A stretch of DNA of 64,000 nucleotides from Desulfoluna sp. (GCF_030145185.1 NZ_JAQYWB010000005.1:1-64000); one strand, 5' to 3'. Shown: positions 17,330 through 26,144, counted from the first letter of the stretch. The notes: generated by a model not told the origin, from the sequence alone. Program-made: numbers and translations.

Positions 17330-17886
17330 ATGAAATACCCCATGCCCCCTTCGATCCAGAAAAAGACCTACATCAAGGCGGTCCCTTTACTCTTCGGGTC
17401 CCTGCTCGTGATATGCATCCTTGGCTTCTCCCTGTTCGGTATCCACAAAAGCTACACCTCCGCCATTCGGGATGCCCAATTAAGCAGCAGAAACGGATCT
17501 TTTCCCACTGGTGGGTCACGAACCGAGTCATCCTCTTTTTAACCCTGCTCCTCCTTGGGGCCATCGTTGCCGTCACCACGCTTCTTCATCAGAGCCACAA
17601 CCGACTGATCAGAGCCCAGGTCCATCTGATACGGACCGGCAAAGCCAAGGATACACTGATCACGGAGCTCGAAAATGCCCTGAATGAGGTCAAGACCCTT
17701 CAGGGCATTCTTCCCATCTGTGCGTCCTGCAAAAAAATCAGGGACGACAAGGGCTACTGGGGGCAGGTGGAAGAGTACCTGCAAAAGCACACCGAGGCCA
17801 AATTCACCCATGGCATCTGCCCGGAATGCGCTGAAAAACTTTACCCGGATATTTATTTAAAAAATGAATTGAAAGACGAGACATGA
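17330..17886 (+). pseudogene. Remnant of a membrane sensor protein, deleted and frameshifted
   Basis: The start MKYPMPPSIQKK followed by a membrane helix (AVPLLFGSLLVICILGFSLFG) is in frame from 17330. It loses frame near 17490-17540. Another frame then gives a second membrane helix (VILFLTLLLLGAIVAVTTLL), a coiled coil, and the C-terminal module LPICASCKKIRDDKGYWGQVEEYLQ ... GICPECAEKLYP that ends many deltaproteobacterial sensors. The two helices normally flank a periplasmic sensing domain of 200 or more residues, and only about 15 residues remain. It looks like an internal deletion that also shifted the frame. A short separate product from the second half is possible. Confidence 0.65.
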
Positions 17887-17980
17887 AAAAAAGCAGACAG
17901 GAGCACCCAGGGTAGATGCCCCCTTTAAACAATGCGGTGAATAAGCTTCAATTTGTGACTGTTCAACGCATGAAAAAACA

Positions 17981-18014
17981 GCCTCCGGCGGCAAGGGGTG
18001 CCACCTTGAAAGCA
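17981..18014 (+). repeat. Type 1 repeat, short copy
   Basis: GCCTCCGGCGGCAAGGGGTG then CCACCTTGAAAGC: the core end of the type 1 element (see 20879), truncated before its GCGAATGC part. It lies just past the 3' end of the DUF2284 gene. Confidence 0.8.
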
Positions 18015-18036
18015 AGTCCGATCGAACCGGTTAGGC

Positions 18037-18663
18037 TTAAAGCTCAGAAGAGGTCCCCCCCAGCAAAACAAAGCCGGCCAAAGCCCCCATCTCCCCCCCG
18101 GAGGAGGAGCTCTCAGCGGTGACGGTGTTCACCGTCCACCCAGCCAGGGTCGAAAGGACGGTAAAATCCACCCCAAGCCCGGACATGGAGGGCTTGGCAA
18201 GGCCCGCGTGGCGACAAAGCCCACCCTGGAGTTTCAGGCAAGCCTCAAATCCGCTGCAGAAAAGCGCCCGGCACCCGCCGGTGGCCACGCCCATGGTCAC
18301 CACACATCCCGCGTTTTTGGCAAACTGCTCCAGAATCGCCGCGGTTTCATGGATCTTTCGAGACACGGGCAACCTCTCGTCGGTCATCAACACGGCCACC
18401 GGCACATCCACCTTGAACACCACCGCCTTTTCATACCACTCCAGGGAGAGCTGAAACTCCCGCGCCGAAGGGCCATGGGGCGGGCAATTGCCCGACGTCC
18501 CGTAACTCGGGCACTGAGGCTCGCGGCAATACCGCACCAGCTCCGGATTCACCTTAAGCGCCCCGGCATCGACGACCTGTGCATCGGAGACACCAAAATC
18601 CATGGCAAGGGCCACCATCTGCTCCGTGATTTCTTCAAGACTCATGGGGTGTGTAAAAGACAT
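18037..18663 (-). CDS. DUF2284 putative metal-binding protein
   Basis: A roughly 208-residue soluble protein. The cysteine pattern CREPQCPSYGTSGNCPPHGPS is the DUF2284 signature and probably binds a metal or Fe-S cluster. Further cysteines occur in GGCRALFCSGFEACLKLQGGLCRH. The family is common in anaerobes and methanogens, with no settled function. I prefer the ATG at 18663 (MSFTHPMSLEE), though 18678 and 18645 are possible. It is a single gene between repeat copies, with nothing nearby that shows a partner. Confidence 0.75.
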   Translation of the reverse strand: MSFTHPMSLEEITEQMVALAMDFGVSDAQVVDAGALKVNPELVRYCREPQCPSYGTSGNCPPHGPSAREFQLSLEWYEKAVVFKVDVPVAVLMTDERLPVSRKIHETAAILEQFAKNAGCVVTMGVATGGCRALFCSGFEACLKLQGGLCRHAGLAKPSMSGLGVDFTVLSTLAGWTVNTVTAESSSSGGEMGALAGFVLLGGTSSEL

Positions 18664-18678
18664 CAGGCCTCGCTGCAT

Positions 18679-18968
18679 AAAGATTTTTGATTACCACCCT
18701 GTCTCAGCCATCATTAAGGGCAGGGGGGGGGTGTTAAAAGCGTGCTTCGTGGTTTATTAAAAGCGTGCTTGGTTCTTGGTTCTTGGTTCTTCGTGCTTGG
18801 TTCGAGGAGTCGCTGCGCTCCATCTATGATAAAAAAGCCGTGCGTGGGTGGCTGACATCGTAAGCCTTCATGGCCCCCAGAGAACTGACAGCTGCCGCAG
18901 ATCTGGAACCTTACTATTTCAACACGTTGGAACTATGGCACATTACCTAAGCATAGCTGTGAATAGAA
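18679..18968. other. Non-coding gap with simple repeats
   Basis: Contains the tandem units GGTTCTT repeated about three times around 18772-18795 and a duplicated AAAAGCGTGCTT at about 18737 and 18760. No convincing gene. The promoter of the DUF2284 gene should lie at its left side. Confidence 0.4.
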
Positions 18969-19150
18969 GTTATTCCGGTTAAAGTCAACGGCTGAGTTGA
19001 ATTCTGCCCACTCACAGCTCATGCACTTGCAACGCACGGTGCGTCTCCTTGCACTTCACGCGAATGCGGATGCGAGATACTGAGAGTTCCGACAGCCGTA
19101 GAGCATTCGCAAACCCGCTTTCAAGGTGGCGCCACCTTGCCGCCGGAGGC
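18969..19150 (-). repeat. Type 1 repeat, near full-length copy
   Basis: On the minus strand it reads GCCTCCGGCGGCAAGGTGGC, then GCCACCTTGAAAGCGGG, TTTGCGAATGC, a variable segment, GCATTCGCGTGAAGTGCAAGG and a tail ending near TTAACCGGAATAAC. The first part holds the perfect palindrome CAAGGTGGCGCCACCTTG. It occupies the space after the zraR-like gene. Confidence 0.85.
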
Positions 19151-19200
19151 TGTTTTTTCAAGCACTTTGACCATAGAAGGCAGGTTTTTCGGTCTTCTCA

Positions 19201-20565
19201 TCACTCGTCTAACCCATAATTCTTGATCTTCAGATGAAGGGTCTTGCGGTTGATGCCAAGTCGCCTGGCGGTTTCGCTTTTATTGCCACCGGTCTCGTCC
19301 AAGGTCGCAAGGATGGCCTCTTTTTCGATGTCAGCAAGGGGTCTTCCGGCCATGGCGGTGTTCGTAAGGGCCTGGGACTGAGAAGAATCCGTCGAAGTCA
19401 GGTTCATGGGAAGTTCCCGCTCCGAGATGTACTCGCCGCACATGAGGATCACGGCCCGTTCCAGGGTGTTCTCCAACTCCCGGACGTTGCCCGGCCAGGG
19501 GTGTTTAATCAGTCGGTCCATGGCATCGGGGGTGACGCCCTTGACGAGCTTCCGGTTCTTTGTCGCGTATTTGTCGGAAAAATGCTGAACCAGCAGGGGG
19601 ATATCCCCGTCACGTTTCCGAAGCGGAGGAATGGTGAGGGAGACCACGTTAAGGCGGTAATAAAGATCTTCCCGGAACCGGCCCTCCTTCACCTCGGCCG
19701 CCAGGTCCCGGTGAGTGGCGGCGATGATACGCACATCCACGGAGACCACCGATTCCCCCCCCACCCGCTGAAACTCCCGCTCCTGGATCACCCGCAGGAG
19801 CTTGGCCTGCATGGCCGCCGAGGTCTCCCCGATCTCGTCGAGAAAGAGGGTGCCTCCGTCCGCCTGCATAAACAGACCTTCACGACGACGGTCGGCCCCG
19901 GTAAAAGCGCCCCGTTCATGCCCAAAAAGCTCCGATTCCAGCAGGGTATCGGTCAGGGCTGCGCAGTTCACCACCACCATGGGCTTATGGCTCCGGGCAC
20001 TCTTCCGATGAATCAGGCGGGCCACCAGCTCCTTGCCCGTCCCACTCTCCCCGGTGATCAGCACGGTGGCCTCCGAAGGGGCGATCATGACCAGCATCTC
20101 CCCCAGGGCCTTCATGACCGGGCTGGAGCCGATGATATCATCCAGGGAGGCTTCTCCAAGAGTCGCCCTCAACTGGCGGTTCTCTTCCTTCAACCCCACA
20201 TGCTCCACAGCCCGATCCAGGGTCAGGCGCAGGAGATCAAAATCCAGGGGTTTCATCAGGTAATCATACGCTCCGGATTTCAGGGCATCCACCGCCGTCT
20301 CCACCGAAGAATAGGCGGTCATGATCAAAATCGGAATGGCCGGGTTATAGCCCTTGATCTCCTTTAAGGCGGCGATGCCGTCCATCTCGGCCATGCGCAC
20401 ATCCATCAGCACCGCATCCCAGGACGCCTCTTTCACCTGAGCCACAGCCTGAAGCCCGTCTTCGGCGATCCCTGTCTCATGGCCCCAGCTCTGGAGCAGG
20501 GTTTTCAAGGTGATGCGATGACCGCGGTCATCGTCTACAATCAGAACCCGTATCTTTCTATGCAT
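19201..20565 (-). CDS. Sigma-54-dependent response regulator, ZraR/NtrC family
   Basis: 454 residues: receiver domain (VLIVDDD; phospho-acceptor Asp55 in VLMDVRM), AAA+ domain with GESGTGKE, ELFGHERGAFTGAD and GGTLFLDEIGE, and a C-terminal Fis helix-turn-helix (NKSETARRLGINRKTLHLKIK). All catalytic motifs are intact. It follows the histidine kinase gene at 21108 on the same strand and lies near a ZraP/Spy-like periplasmic protein with a -24/-12-like promoter. This suggests a ZraPSR-type envelope or metal stress circuit. The gap of 540 bases between kinase and regulator is unusual and is filled by repeat elements. Confidence 0.88.
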   Translation of the reverse strand: MHRKIRVLIVDDDRGHRITLKTLLQSWGHETGIAEDGLQAVAQVKEASWDAVLMDVRMAEMDGIAALKEIKGYNPAIPILIMTAYSSVETAVDALKSGAYDYLMKPLDFDLLRLTLDRAVEHVGLKEENRQLRATLGEASLDDIIGSSPVMKALGEMLVMIAPSEATVLITGESGTGKELVARLIHRKSARSHKPMVVVNCAALTDTLLESELFGHERGAFTGADRRREGLFMQADGGTLFLDEIGETSAAMQAKLLRVIQEREFQRVGGESVVSVDVRIIAATHRDLAAEVKEGRFREDLYYRLNVVSLTIPPLRKRDGDIPLLVQHFSDKYATKNRKLVKGVTPDAMDRLIKHPWPGNVRELENTLERAVILMCGEYISERELPMNLTSTDSSQSQALTNTAMAGRPLADIEKEAILATLDETGGNKSETARRLGINRKTLHLKIKNYGLDE

Positions 20566-20568
20566 TGA

Positions 20569-20602
20569 GCCTCCGCCGGCAAGGTGACGCCACCTTGAAA
20601 GC
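20569..20602 (+). repeat. Type 1 repeat, short copy at start of zraR-like gene
   Basis: GCCTCCGCCGGCAAGGTGAC then GCCACCTTGAAAGC. It abuts the start codon of the regulator, so on the coding strand it forms the 5' untranslated leader and its GCCGGCGGAGGC end supplies the GGAGG ahead of the ATG at 20565. Confidence 0.75.
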
Positions 20603-20686
20603 TTTTTTACGACGACCCTTTGCCCCCCTTTCCGTGGGACAAAGAGCCGCCGCGTATTAAAAAAAATCGGTCACTACTCAGCTTGT

Positions 20687-20738
20687 GCCTCCGGCGGCCC
20701 TGCCGGGGGCCAAACTTTTGAAAAGTTTGATAAACAGG
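20687..20738 (+). repeat. Type 2 repeat copy (reference)
   Basis: GCCTCCGGCGGCCCTGCCGG, GGGCCAAACTTTTGAAAAG, TTTGATAAACAG. Two nested palindromes are visible: CGGCGGCCCTGCCGG-type and AAACTTTTGAAAAGTTT. Related copies lie at 34379, 34878, 43718, 50743, 51021, 36730 and 13648. Confidence 0.8.
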
Positions 20739-20878
20739 CCTTAATATATATCTCAAATGTACGTCGAGCCACATGCGGATGTCATTTAACCTGAGAAATC
20801 CGACGACGCCTTGACAGCGGGAGAAAGAGCGTCGGCATGCTTTCATGGTGTTTTTGGCTAAGAGGCTTGCCACCCTTA

Positions 20879-21068
20879 CCGCCGGAGTTATTCCTGTCAA
20901 ACTCAACAGATGAGTTGAATTGTACCCACCTGCAGCTCACGAACTTGCGACGCATTGTTCGCCCCCTTGCACTCCACGCGAATGCAGACGCATTTCAGCC
21001 TGGAGTTGCGGCACCCGATGCGCATTCGCAAACCCGCTTTCAAGGTGGCTCACCTTGCCGCCGGAGGC
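20879..21068 (-). repeat. Type 1 repeat, full-length copy (reference)
   Basis: About 190 bases bounded by CCGCCGGAGTTATTCC on one side and GCCGCCGGAGGC on the other (plus-strand reading). Internal landmarks are GCAGCTCA, GCACTCCACGCGAATGCAGAC, GCGCATTCGCAAACCCGC and TTTCAAGGTGGCTCACCTTG. It lies between the zraS- and zraR-like genes, inside what should be one operon. Confidence 0.85.
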
Positions 21069-21107
21069 TGTTGTTCCTGAGCTGAATAATTAAAAAAATC
21101 GTTCAAC

Positions 21108-22889
21108 TCAGGATAGCCCCTTGTCAGGAAGAAACAGCTCAAAACGAGCCCCCTCACCGGGCTGACTGGCCACCTCGATGGTCCCGCCATGGGCCTCGAT
21201 AATCTTATGAACGATGGCAAGCCCTAAGCCTGTGCCTTCGGCCTTGGTCGTATAGTAAGGGTCAAAGAGACTCTTCAGGGTCATGGCGTCCATGCCGCAC
21301 CCGCTGTCTTCCACCCCAAGATGAACTCCCCCGTCTCGGTGGGCCAGACGCACCGTCAGGCGGCCCCCTGCCTGCTGCATGGACTGAAGGGCATTCAAAA
21401 ATAAATTTAACAGGGACTGTGTCAGTCGGTCGGCGTCCAGTTCCGCCATCACCGGTGTTTCCGGCATCTCCACAGAGAGGACCACTCCAAGGGATTCGGC
21501 CTCGGCTTCCACAAGCCGGACCGCACGGGTCACGAGCGCCCCCACGTCATGGCGCGCCACAACCAGCCGGGTGGGGCCGGCGATGGTGAGCAATTCGGTC
21601 ACGGCCCGGTTTAAACGATCCACCTCATCAATCATCACGCCGGCGGTCTCTCTGGCCTCATGGGATTCATCAAAGAGCCCGCGGAAATAGGTGGCAATGC
21701 CTTTGATGGAGCTCAAAGGGTTCCGGATCTCGTGAGCGACCCCGGCGGCCATGTCCCCAATGGCGGCCAGCTTCTCTTTGTGACGAAGCTCATTTTCCAG
21801 CCGCTTGACCTCCCGCAGGTCCCTTAAAATCACCACACGCCCCACGCTGCCTCCATCCTCGTGGACAATAGAGGAGGCGCTGAGGCTTAAAGGAATGGTA
21901 CGTCCTTCAGAGAAACGGCACAGCCGCTCCTCCTCCTGAAGGGTCCCCCCCGCATCCAGCGAAAGGTTCACGGTCTCCATCAGGTCCGGAAGCACCACAG
22001 CGGCGGGTTGCCCGCGAACCATGGCTCCTTCAAGACCTGAAATCTCTTCGGCGGCCGCATTCATAAAAGCGATGGCCCCCTCCCGATCCACCACCATCAG
22101 CCCCACGGGAAGGGAGGAGACCACCTCCTGGGCTATGGCGCTGGTGTCCCGCAGGCTCTCCCGGGTCAGCCGGTAATTCTGGAACCAGAACAGCGAAACG
22201 ATGCCGCCCACGCCGAGAAGAAGCAAAAGCCCGGAAATCACCAGCGTGCTGCGTAGATCCCTGTGTCGAATCATTTCATAGGGCGTCCGATCCAGGGCCA
22301 GGACAATCAGAGGTTTTTCGATCTCTTCGGGAAAAAGCCGAGGGTTCTCCCCCTCCATCCCGCGCTCTCCCATCCGGTCCCCGCCATGCATCCGGCCCAT
22401 GTGGTCCCCCGACCGCCCCCGCCGCGCCTCGGCCACCAGGGGACGAAACTCCCGCCACACCAGAAAAATCTGCGCCCCTTCGGCATCCTTGCGTTCAACG
22501 GTTCGGAGGCCTTTGCCCTCCTTGGCGCCCTGGGGGAGGGTCACCTTTTGCCCCAGGGCCTCCCGAGCGCTGTGCCCCAAAATCCGCCCGGAAGGGGAAA
22601 TAATAGCGATAAAGCGAACCCCGGGCTGACGGGCCGACTCCTCCAGAAGATGCTGAAGCTGCCCCCGTCCCCATCGCATCCTCAACATCCCCGCTCGGGT
22701 TCCCGCCTCAATGGTCCGGATGAGGGCATCTCCCTTTTCCAGCAGCAGCCGTTCTGCGCTCGCCACCTCCCGGTGGTGATTGCGAACCGCCAGGAGTAAC
22801 ACCACCAGAATCAGGATCACCACCGCCCCGGCGGCCACCCAAAGACCGGAGCGGCTCGTTTTTGACGCTCTATCCAGTGTCAGTTTCAT
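21108..22889 (-). CDS. Sensor histidine kinase, ZraS-like
   Basis: A 593-residue membrane kinase. A short basic N-terminus leads into helix 1 (GLWVAAGAVVILILVVLLLAV), then a periplasmic domain of about 190 residues containing an unusual Gly/Arg/Met-rich stretch (RGRSGDHMGRMHGGDRMGERG) that could contact metal. Helix 2 (TLVISGLLLLLGVGGIVSLFW), a PAS domain, HisKA with the histidine in AAGVAHEIRNPLSSIKG, and HATPase_c with DSGCGMD and GTGLGLAIVHKI follow. It pairs with the downstream ZraR-type regulator. The ATG at 22889 fits the topology. The metal-sensing idea is inference. Confidence 0.88.
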   Translation of the reverse strand: MKLTLDRASKTSRSGLWVAAGAVVILILVVLLLAVRNHHREVASAERLLLEKGDALIRTIEAGTRAGMLRMRWGRGQLQHLLEESARQPGVRFIAIISPSGRILGHSAREALGQKVTLPQGAKEGKGLRTVERKDAEGAQIFLVWREFRPLVAEARRGRSGDHMGRMHGGDRMGERGMEGENPRLFPEEIEKPLIVLALDRTPYEMIRHRDLRSTLVISGLLLLLGVGGIVSLFWFQNYRLTRESLRDTSAIAQEVVSSLPVGLMVVDREGAIAFMNAAAEEISGLEGAMVRGQPAAVVLPDLMETVNLSLDAGGTLQEEERLCRFSEGRTIPLSLSASSIVHEDGGSVGRVVILRDLREVKRLENELRHKEKLAAIGDMAAGVAHEIRNPLSSIKGIATYFRGLFDESHEARETAGVMIDEVDRLNRAVTELLTIAGPTRLVVARHDVGALVTRAVRLVEAEAESLGVVLSVEMPETPVMAELDADRLTQSLLNLFLNALQSMQQAGGRLTVRLAHRDGGVHLGVEDSGCGMDAMTLKSLFDPYYTTKAEGTGLGLAIVHKIIEAHGGTIEVASQPGEGARFELFLPDKGLS

Positions 22890-22921
22890 CTTTGTAAAAT
22901 ACCTTTAAACGTCTAAATAAA

Positions 22922-22951
22922 GCCTCCGGAGGCAAGGGATGCCGCCTTAAA
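22922..22951 (+). repeat. Type 1 repeat, degenerate short copy
   Basis: GCCTCCGGAGGCAAGGGATG then CCGCCTTAAAAAGG, a diverged core lying about 30 bases upstream of the zraS-like start, in its leader. Confidence 0.55.
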
Positions 22952-23166
22952 AAGGCAGATGACACGCTTGTAAGTAACACCCCTTTGCAAAATATACGCC
23001 ACCACCCCCTTTAGACTCTATACACGATTTTAGAGGGGTAACACCTCTATAGAGCCCCCGTCCATGTGGGGCATTTATGGACACACCCCACATGAAGAGA
23101 CGCCTATTGGGGTATTATACCACAACCCGCGGCGTCCTCCAACGCAGCCTTCTCCCAAAGAATTCT

Positions 23167-23181
23167 ATTACATTCAGTAAT
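23167..23181. promoter_or_regulatory. Small dyad upstream of zraP-like promoter
   Basis: ATTAC-ATTCA-GTAAT, a perfect 5+5 inverted repeat about 30 bases before the -24 element. It is a possible regulator site, although activator sites usually lie further away. Confidence 0.25.
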
Positions 23182-23210
23182 TCAAAGCATTTATCATTTT
23201 AATTTTAAAC

Positions 23211-23227
23211 TTGGCACGACTCTTGGA
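23211..23227 (+). promoter_or_regulatory. Sigma-54-like promoter of zraP-like gene
   Basis: TTGGCACGACTCTTGGA fits TTGGCAC-N5-TTGCA with one mismatch in the -12 element (G for C). It lies about 100 bases before the ATG. A ZraR-type sigma-54 activator is encoded nearby, matching the known sigma-54 control of E. coli zraP. Confidence 0.6.
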
Positions 23228-23325
23228 ATATCCTTTGTCACACGTCGGAATCTCCTCCGACTTCAGGTTTCACATTAAACAACTCAACCCATAACCTTAA
23301 CGTTATTCAAAAAAGGAGTTTTACC

Positions 23326-23724
23326 ATGAAAAAAGCACTTCTTATTCTCATCGCTCTTGCCATCACAGGCTTTTCGGCCACTCAAGCCCTGGCCGGGCGC
23401 GGCCACCACGGCAGCATGGACGGAAACGGCAGAGACTGTACCCAAAACATGACCGATGAACAAATCCAGGCCCGCCAGGCCTTCATGAAGGACACCGCTG
23501 ATCTGCGCCAGAGCCTCGCCGTAAAAAAAGGGGAATACAGAGCACTCATGGCCGGTGACAACCCTGACCCCACGACAGCAGGCAAGCTTGCCGGTGAAAT
23601 CGCCGGACTGAAAAACCAACTCCGTGAAAAAGCCGTGGCCGCAGGGGTACCCTTTAGAGGCCGAGGCATGGGACAAGGCATGGGCGACGGCCCCCACCAG
23701 AGGCAGGGCAACTGCAACTGGTAA
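23326..23724 (+). CDS. Periplasmic ZraP/Spy/CpxP-like protein
   Basis: 132 residues with a clear signal peptide (MKKALLILIALAITGFSATQALA) and a His/Gly-rich mature start (GRGHHGSMDG). A helical LTXXQ-like central region (ADLRQSLAVKKGEYRALMAGDNPDPTTAGKLAGEIAGLKNQLREKA) and a Gly/Met/His-rich tail (RGMGQGMGDGPHQ) follow. This is the build of ZraP, a zinc-binding periplasmic chaperone that damps ZraSR signalling. GGAG precedes the ATG. The zraS/zraR-like genes diverge on the other strand. Function is inferred by family. Confidence 0.8.
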   Translation: MKKALLILIALAITGFSATQALAGRGHHGSMDGNGRDCTQNMTDEQIQARQAFMKDTADLRQSLAVKKGEYRALMAGDNPDPTTAGKLAGEIAGLKNQLREKAVAAGVPFRGRGMGQGMGDGPHQRQGNCNW

Positions 23725-23849
23725 GCCCCCGCCCGAGGCGTGACGGGTGAGACACCCAATCGGCGCGTGGCGCGTTGTCCGATTCGGTTCCTCACCCGGC
23801 CCGGCACCCCGATTTCAACCCAGCATCCGTTCAAACAAAGGAGTCCATA

Positions 23850-24104
23850 ATGTGGCACTGCAATTCCTTATTCGGCTTTTCGGGAATGGGAGGCGCTCAC
23901 CCCTGGGGGTGGATATTTCAACTCCTCTTCTGGGGCGCCCTGATCCTTTTCATCCTCTGGGCCGTCAAGCGAGTCACCCATCCGATGAGCCCCTCTGCAC
24001 CAATCTATAACGAAGCCGCGTCCATTCTCGACACCCGGTTCGCCCGCGGGGACCTCACGCCTGAAGAATATCGTCAGGCGAAACAGACCCTGACCCACGG
24101 TTAA
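23850..24104 (+). CDS. Small membrane protein with C-terminal SHOCT-like domain
   Basis: 84 residues; start at 23850 set by AAAGGAG 7 bases upstream. One membrane helix (IFQLLFWGALILFILWAV) is followed by a linker and the short motif ILDTRFARGDLTPEEYRQAKQTL, which is the SHOCT oligomerisation motif. It is 125 bases after the zraP-like gene and probably shares its transcript, so it may belong to the same stress response. The specific role is unknown. Confidence 0.75.
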   Translation: MWHCNSLFGFSGMGGAHPWGWIFQLLFWGALILFILWAVKRVTHPMSPSAPIYNEAASILDTRFARGDLTPEEYRQAKQTLTHG

Positions 24105-24122
24105 ATCTTCCTTTGCCCCCGC

Positions 24123-24153
24123 AGACAGGCTTCTTCTCCCCCAAGGCCTGTCT
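24123..24153. terminator. Hairpin between convergent genes
   Basis: AGACAGGC and GCCTGTCT form an 8-base perfect stem 20 bases after the SHOCT gene. No T run follows; it is probably a weak terminator between the convergent SHOCT and PHA synthase genes. Confidence 0.4.
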
Positions 24154-24249
24154 CATCCCCCCTTCCTTATTCATGGAGACAACCCATGCCGCCTCAACCC
24201 ATCATCAATCTTAGCCATTGGACGCCCGCAAAATGCTCCCGATGCCCGT

Positions 24250-25974
24250 CTACCGCCCGAAGACATATGTGCCGGGAGCCGGGCAAGGGGATCCCACGCC
24301 GGAAAAAGCCCCCATGGAAGGCCCCGCCCCCTTTTTGCCCGATCCCCCTAAAAGCCATTTTTGCCAGTCCACCCACCAGGACCCTTCCTTGACCGGGGTG
24401 TCATGATACCAATGGCCGTGAGGCACAAAACTCTGGCCCTCACGGGTGGTGGCGATACGATACGATCGCTTCGCATGTCCAGGTTCACTGAGGATCCCAG
24501 CGTTGTGCCCTCCGCCCGTTAACACAAAGGTCACGGAACGGGCATCAGACGAGAGATGAAATTTATACACCGAGGTCCAGGGGGAGACATGGTCTTTCTC
24601 TGTGGCCACAAGGAAAACGGGCTGATGGATGTCGCTGACCACCACCGGTGTGCCCTTGACCCGAAAGCGCCCCTCAAAGAAATCGTTGTTCAAAAAAAGA
24701 TCCCGGAGGTACCGGCTGTGCATACGACTCGGCATGCGCGTGGTGTCGGTGTTCCAGGTCATGAGGTCGTTCATGGACGCCTGCTCACCTTTCAGGTATC
24801 GGCTCACCCACTTGCTCCAGATCAAATCGTAGGACCGAAGCAGTTGAAAAGCACCCGCCATCTGACCGGCGTCCAGGAACCCCTGAAATCGCATGATGTC
24901 CTCAATAAAACGAAGCTGAGAATGACCGATAAAAAGCATCAGGTCCCCCGCCTCGGTGAAGTCGGTCTGAGCGGCGAGCAGGGTCAGGCTTTTCAGTCGA
25001 TCGTCTCCGTCCCGAGCCATGGCCGCGGCGGCAATGGCCAGAAGGGTTCCCCCAAGGCAATACCCGGCGGCATGAATTTTCTGATCCGGGACCACCTCCC
25101 ACACCTTCTCCACCGCCTCCATCACCCCCAGCTCAAGATAATCTTCAAGCTCCATCTCCCGGTCCTCGTACCCCGGATTCAACCAGGACACCATAAACAC
25201 CGTGTGCCCATGGTCCACAAGGTACTTCACCATGGAGTTGTGGGGCGACAAATCAAGGATATAGTACTTCATAATCCAGGCAGGAAGGATCAGCACGGGG
25301 TTCTCGAGCACCTCTTTTGTGGCGGGGCTGTACTGAATCAGCTCTATCAGGTGATTCCGATAAATCACCCTGCCCGGAGTGACCGCCAGGTTTTTCCCCA
25401 CCTCAAACTCCGAGTCCGCCACGGGGAGGGGCACCCCGCAGGACCGCAGACAATCTTCCATCCAAAACGCGGCCCCCCGCACCAGATTTTCTCCCTTCTC
25501 TTCGGCGGTCAAACGCAAGAGCTCAGGGTTGGTCAACAGATGGTTGCAAGGCGAAAAAACCTCCAGCATCTGCCTCCCGATAAAAGAGATCAACTCTTTG
25601 TTCTGCGGCTTCATGCCGGGAACATCCGTGGCGTAATCCTCCCACCAGCGTTGCCCCTGCTGATAAAGCAGGTGAAAAGTCAAAAAGGGATCCTCCTCCC
25701 AGGACGAATCCTCATACCGACACCCGGGCCGTCCATCTCCCGGCACCGGCACCCGGGGACGCGCCCGCTGGGACAAGGCCTCCGTCCCCAGGCCATAAAG
25801 CCCGGCACATAAAGCGGCCTGGGTGCCCGGAGAATTGGCCAGGTGCATCAGCCAGTCGTTTAACGCAAGGCCCGTGGCCACAGGAGAGAAATTCATCGTC
25901 CACCGCCCCTGCAGGGCATGCCAGAGGCTGTCCAATTCCTGAAAAGCTCGGGTGTCTCGTCGCTCCCGCGTCAT
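24250..25974 (-). CDS. phaC: Poly(3-hydroxyalkanoate) synthase, class I type
   Basis: 574 residues of the alpha/beta-hydrolase PHA synthase family, which polymerises 3-hydroxyacyl-CoA on granule surfaces. The nucleophile is Cys306 in the lipase-like box GYCLGG. The N-terminal region (LNDWLMHLANSPGTQ, FLTFHLLYQQGQRWWEDY) and later GGGHNAGIL with its catalytic His match class I enzymes in order and length. AAGGAGA lies 5 bases before the ATG. No phaA, phaB or phasin gene is adjacent, so monomer supply is encoded elsewhere. Confidence 0.93.
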   Translation of the reverse strand: MTRERRDTRAFQELDSLWHALQGRWTMNFSPVATGLALNDWLMHLANSPGTQAALCAGLYGLGTEALSQRARPRVPVPGDGRPGCRYEDSSWEEDPFLTFHLLYQQGQRWWEDYATDVPGMKPQNKELISFIGRQMLEVFSPCNHLLTNPELLRLTAEEKGENLVRGAAFWMEDCLRSCGVPLPVADSEFEVGKNLAVTPGRVIYRNHLIELIQYSPATKEVLENPVLILPAWIMKYYILDLSPHNSMVKYLVDHGHTVFMVSWLNPGYEDREMELEDYLELGVMEAVEKVWEVVPDQKIHAAGYCLGGTLLAIAAAAMARDGDDRLKSLTLLAAQTDFTEAGDLMLFIGHSQLRFIEDIMRFQGFLDAGQMAGAFQLLRSYDLIWSKWVSRYLKGEQASMNDLMTWNTDTTRMPSRMHSRYLRDLFLNNDFFEGRFRVKGTPVVVSDIHQPVFLVATEKDHVSPWTSVYKFHLSSDARSVTFVLTGGGHNAGILSEPGHAKRSYRIATTREGQSFVPHGHWYHDTPVKEGSWWVDWQKWLLGGSGKKGAGPSMGAFSGVGSPCPAPGTYVFGR

Positions 25975-26040
25975 GGGATCTCTCCTTTTATTTTATCATG
26001 GGAAAAACAGCCACCACGCATTTCGATCCCGAGGGAACCT

Positions 26041-26112
26041 ATGGAAAATGACTATCAGAAGGGCGATCTGTATTTGATCAATCGATTTGAGGAAGGAGGA
26101 AACCTGTGGTAG
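26041..26112 (+). CDS. Possible 23-codon leader ORF upstream of pst genes
   Basis: An ATG with GAGGGAACCT before it opens a 23-codon frame ending in GGNLW, 73 bases ahead of the phosphate-binding protein gene. It may be a leader peptide or chance. Confidence 0.2.
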   Translation: MENDYQKGDLYLINRFEEGGNLW

Positions 26113-26126
26113 CAGAATCAGTCGGC

Positions 26127-26144
26127 CTTCATTTTACAATGAAG
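26127..26144. promoter_or_regulatory. Inverted repeat in pst leader
   Basis: CTTCATT-TTAC-AATGAAG, a perfect 7-base stem with a 4-base spacer about 42 bases before the pstS-like GTG. It could be an operator; no clear double Pho box is visible. Confidence 0.3.

Noticed and set aside
18969-21068. CRISPR array
   Set aside because: The repeats are palindromic, irregularly spaced over the whole window, in both orientations, and without spacers or cas genes.
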